NCBI GenBank assembly: GCA_030042885.1
Contig: JASHYW010000264.1
Coordinates: forward strand, 1 to 5,089
Source of the DNA: Streptosporangiaceae bacterium
GTDB taxonomy: Bacteria; Actinomycetota; Actinomycetes; Streptosporangiales; Streptosporangiaceae
DNA: 5,089 nucleotides
Direction of reading: 5' to 3'
The notes under the pieces are model-generated. The model had not been told where the DNA came from. It saw only the letters and a program-made list of their open reading frames with translations, and searched no databases. Positions within the stretch are counted from its first letter, which is position 1, and every line of letters begins with the position of its first letter. The translations under genes were made by a program, and so were the position numbers. This document shows, in pieces, positions 4,473 through 5,089 of this stretch.

Positions 4473-5089
4473 ATGCCCAACACACGCACCAACGCACCCC
4501 GTGGCGCGCTTGTCTTCGACATGCGCTCGCTCAGCCGTCAGGCGGGCTCCGCGCGAGCGTGCCAGCTGACCGTCCCGGCGCCCGAGGACCTGCGCGTCGA
4601 GCTGGCCTGCGTCCCCGCCGGCGCCAGCGTCGAGCTCGACGTCAGGTTCGAGGCCGTGACCGAGGGTATTCTCGTCACCGGGTCCGCGACCGCGCCGCTG
4701 ACCGGCGAGTGCGCCCGCTGCCTGGCCCCGCTGGCCAGCACCGTGACGGCCAGCTTCACCGAGCTCTACCTGTACGGTGACGAGCGCCCCCGCGGATCTC
4801 GCCAGGCGCGCGACGGCCGCCGGGCGCACGACAAGCACGACAAGCACGACCTGTACGACCAGCACGACAAGCATGAACGGCATGACGAGTATGAGGAGCG
4901 GGACGACGACGAGCGCTACCTCGACGGCGACCTGCTCGACCTGGAGCCTGCCTTCCGCGACGCGGTGGTGCTGGCGCTGCCGATGTCACCGCTGTGCCGG
5001 GACGACTGCCCCGGGCTGTGCGTCGAGTGCGGTGTGCCACTGGCCGACGCGGGCCCCGGCCACCGGCACGAGGACGCGCCGGATTCCAG
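4473..5089 (+). CDS. yceD: DUF177/YceD family protein (large ribosomal RNA accumulation protein), 3' end outside window
   Basis: YceD proteins affect 23S rRNA and large-subunit levels in bacteria and plants and are usually encoded next to rpmF (L32) and rnc, which I expect just outside the window. The frame is open to the right edge (205 full codons). From ATG 4473 the protein reads MPNTRTNAPRGALVFDMRSL, matching the LVFD start of relatives; the later ATG 4521 would remove this. Only a weak GAG lies in front. Family marks: LDVRFEAVTEGILVTG, GECARC (C80, C83), LLDLEPAFRDAVVLALPMSPLC and the cluster C175, C179, C183, C186. These cysteines suggest a zinc-binding site, which is inferred. Between the two cysteine groups, residues 119-142 are eight copies of a His/Asp-rich tripeptide, replacing the acidic linker seen in relatives. 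The gene probably belongs to a ribosome-related operon and is driven by its own promoter. Confidence 0.88.
   Translation, partial: MPNTRTNAPRGALVFDMRSLSRQAGSARACQLTVPAPEDLRVELACVPAGASVELDVRFEAVTEGILVTGSATAPLTGECARCLAPLASTVTASFTELYLYGDERPRGSRQARDGRRAHDKHDKHDLYDQHDKHERHDEYEERDDDERYLDGDLLDLEPAFRDAVVLALPMSPLCRDDCPGLCVECGVPLADAGPGHRHEDAPDS
4827..4898 (+). repeat. Eight tandem 9-bp units encoding [HY][DE]x tripeptides within yceD
   Basis: Units in order are CACGACAAG twice, CACGACCTG, TACGACCAG, CACGACAAG, CATGAACGG, CATGACGAG and TATGAGGAG, translated HDK HDK HDL YDQ HDK HER HDE YEE. The period is exactly 9 bp and the frame is kept. The left units are nearly identical and the right units diverged, as expected of a minisatellite grown by slippage. 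GC content is visibly lower than in the flanking code. Confidence 0.85.

Noticed and set aside
4431..4883. Minus-strand frame starting with a Val/Leu-rich apparent membrane segment
   Set aside because: The hydrophobic stretch is only the reverse reading of the CACGACAAG repeat in yceD; the opposite frame has the DUF177 motifs.

Overview
The window is ordinary chromosomal housekeeping DNA from a high-GC actinomycete. The evidence is the very high GC content with G/C at nearly every third codon position, frequent GTG starts, TANNNT-type -10 boxes (TAGGCT, TATGCT) and the gene order thiL / rpmB / recG / rsmD / coaD / yceD, which is the familiar actinobacterial neighbourhood that normally continues into rpmF and rnc. 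I cannot place it to genus; a filamentous actinomycete is an inference.

Layout. Bases 3-422 (+) are the 3' part of thiL (thiamine-monophosphate kinase). It is interrupted in frame by an insert of about 90 bp that carries two consecutive perfect 7-bp inverted repeats and a 20-nt pure pyrimidine tract. Bases 442-627 (-) are rpmB (ribosomal protein L28, Cys4 zinc type), convergent with thiL across 19 bp; a perfect 16-bp palindrome sits on the thiL stop codon. Bases 628-830 form a divergent control region holding a probable rpmB promoter, a strong hairpin and a good recG promoter. Bases 831-3092 (+) are recG, apparently leaderless. Bases 3093-3257 are a 165-bp spacer without a supported gene, ending in a 6-2-6 inverted repeat at the start of rsmD. 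Bases 3258-3857 are rsmD, followed 20 bp later by coaD (3878-4357). A promoter at 4404-4432 then drives the DUF177/YceD gene, which starts at 4473 and runs off the right edge.

How the genes fit together. The genes serve translation and basic metabolism: L28, 16S rRNA methylation (RsmD) and YceD (a 23S rRNA/large-subunit-linked protein, usually upstream of L32) concern the ribosome; ThiL and CoaD make the last or penultimate steps of thiamine diphosphate and coenzyme A; RecG repairs stalled forks. They are co-located by old synteny rather than forming one pathway.

No previously undescribed system such as a defence locus, CRISPR array or mobile element with its own genes is visible. The points most worth a second look are the 9-bp tandem repeat encoding a His/Asp-rich loop in YceD, the palindrome-bearing insert in thiL, the -10 box that overrides the first ATG of recG, and the conflict between Shine-Dalgarno sequence and start codon at rsmD.
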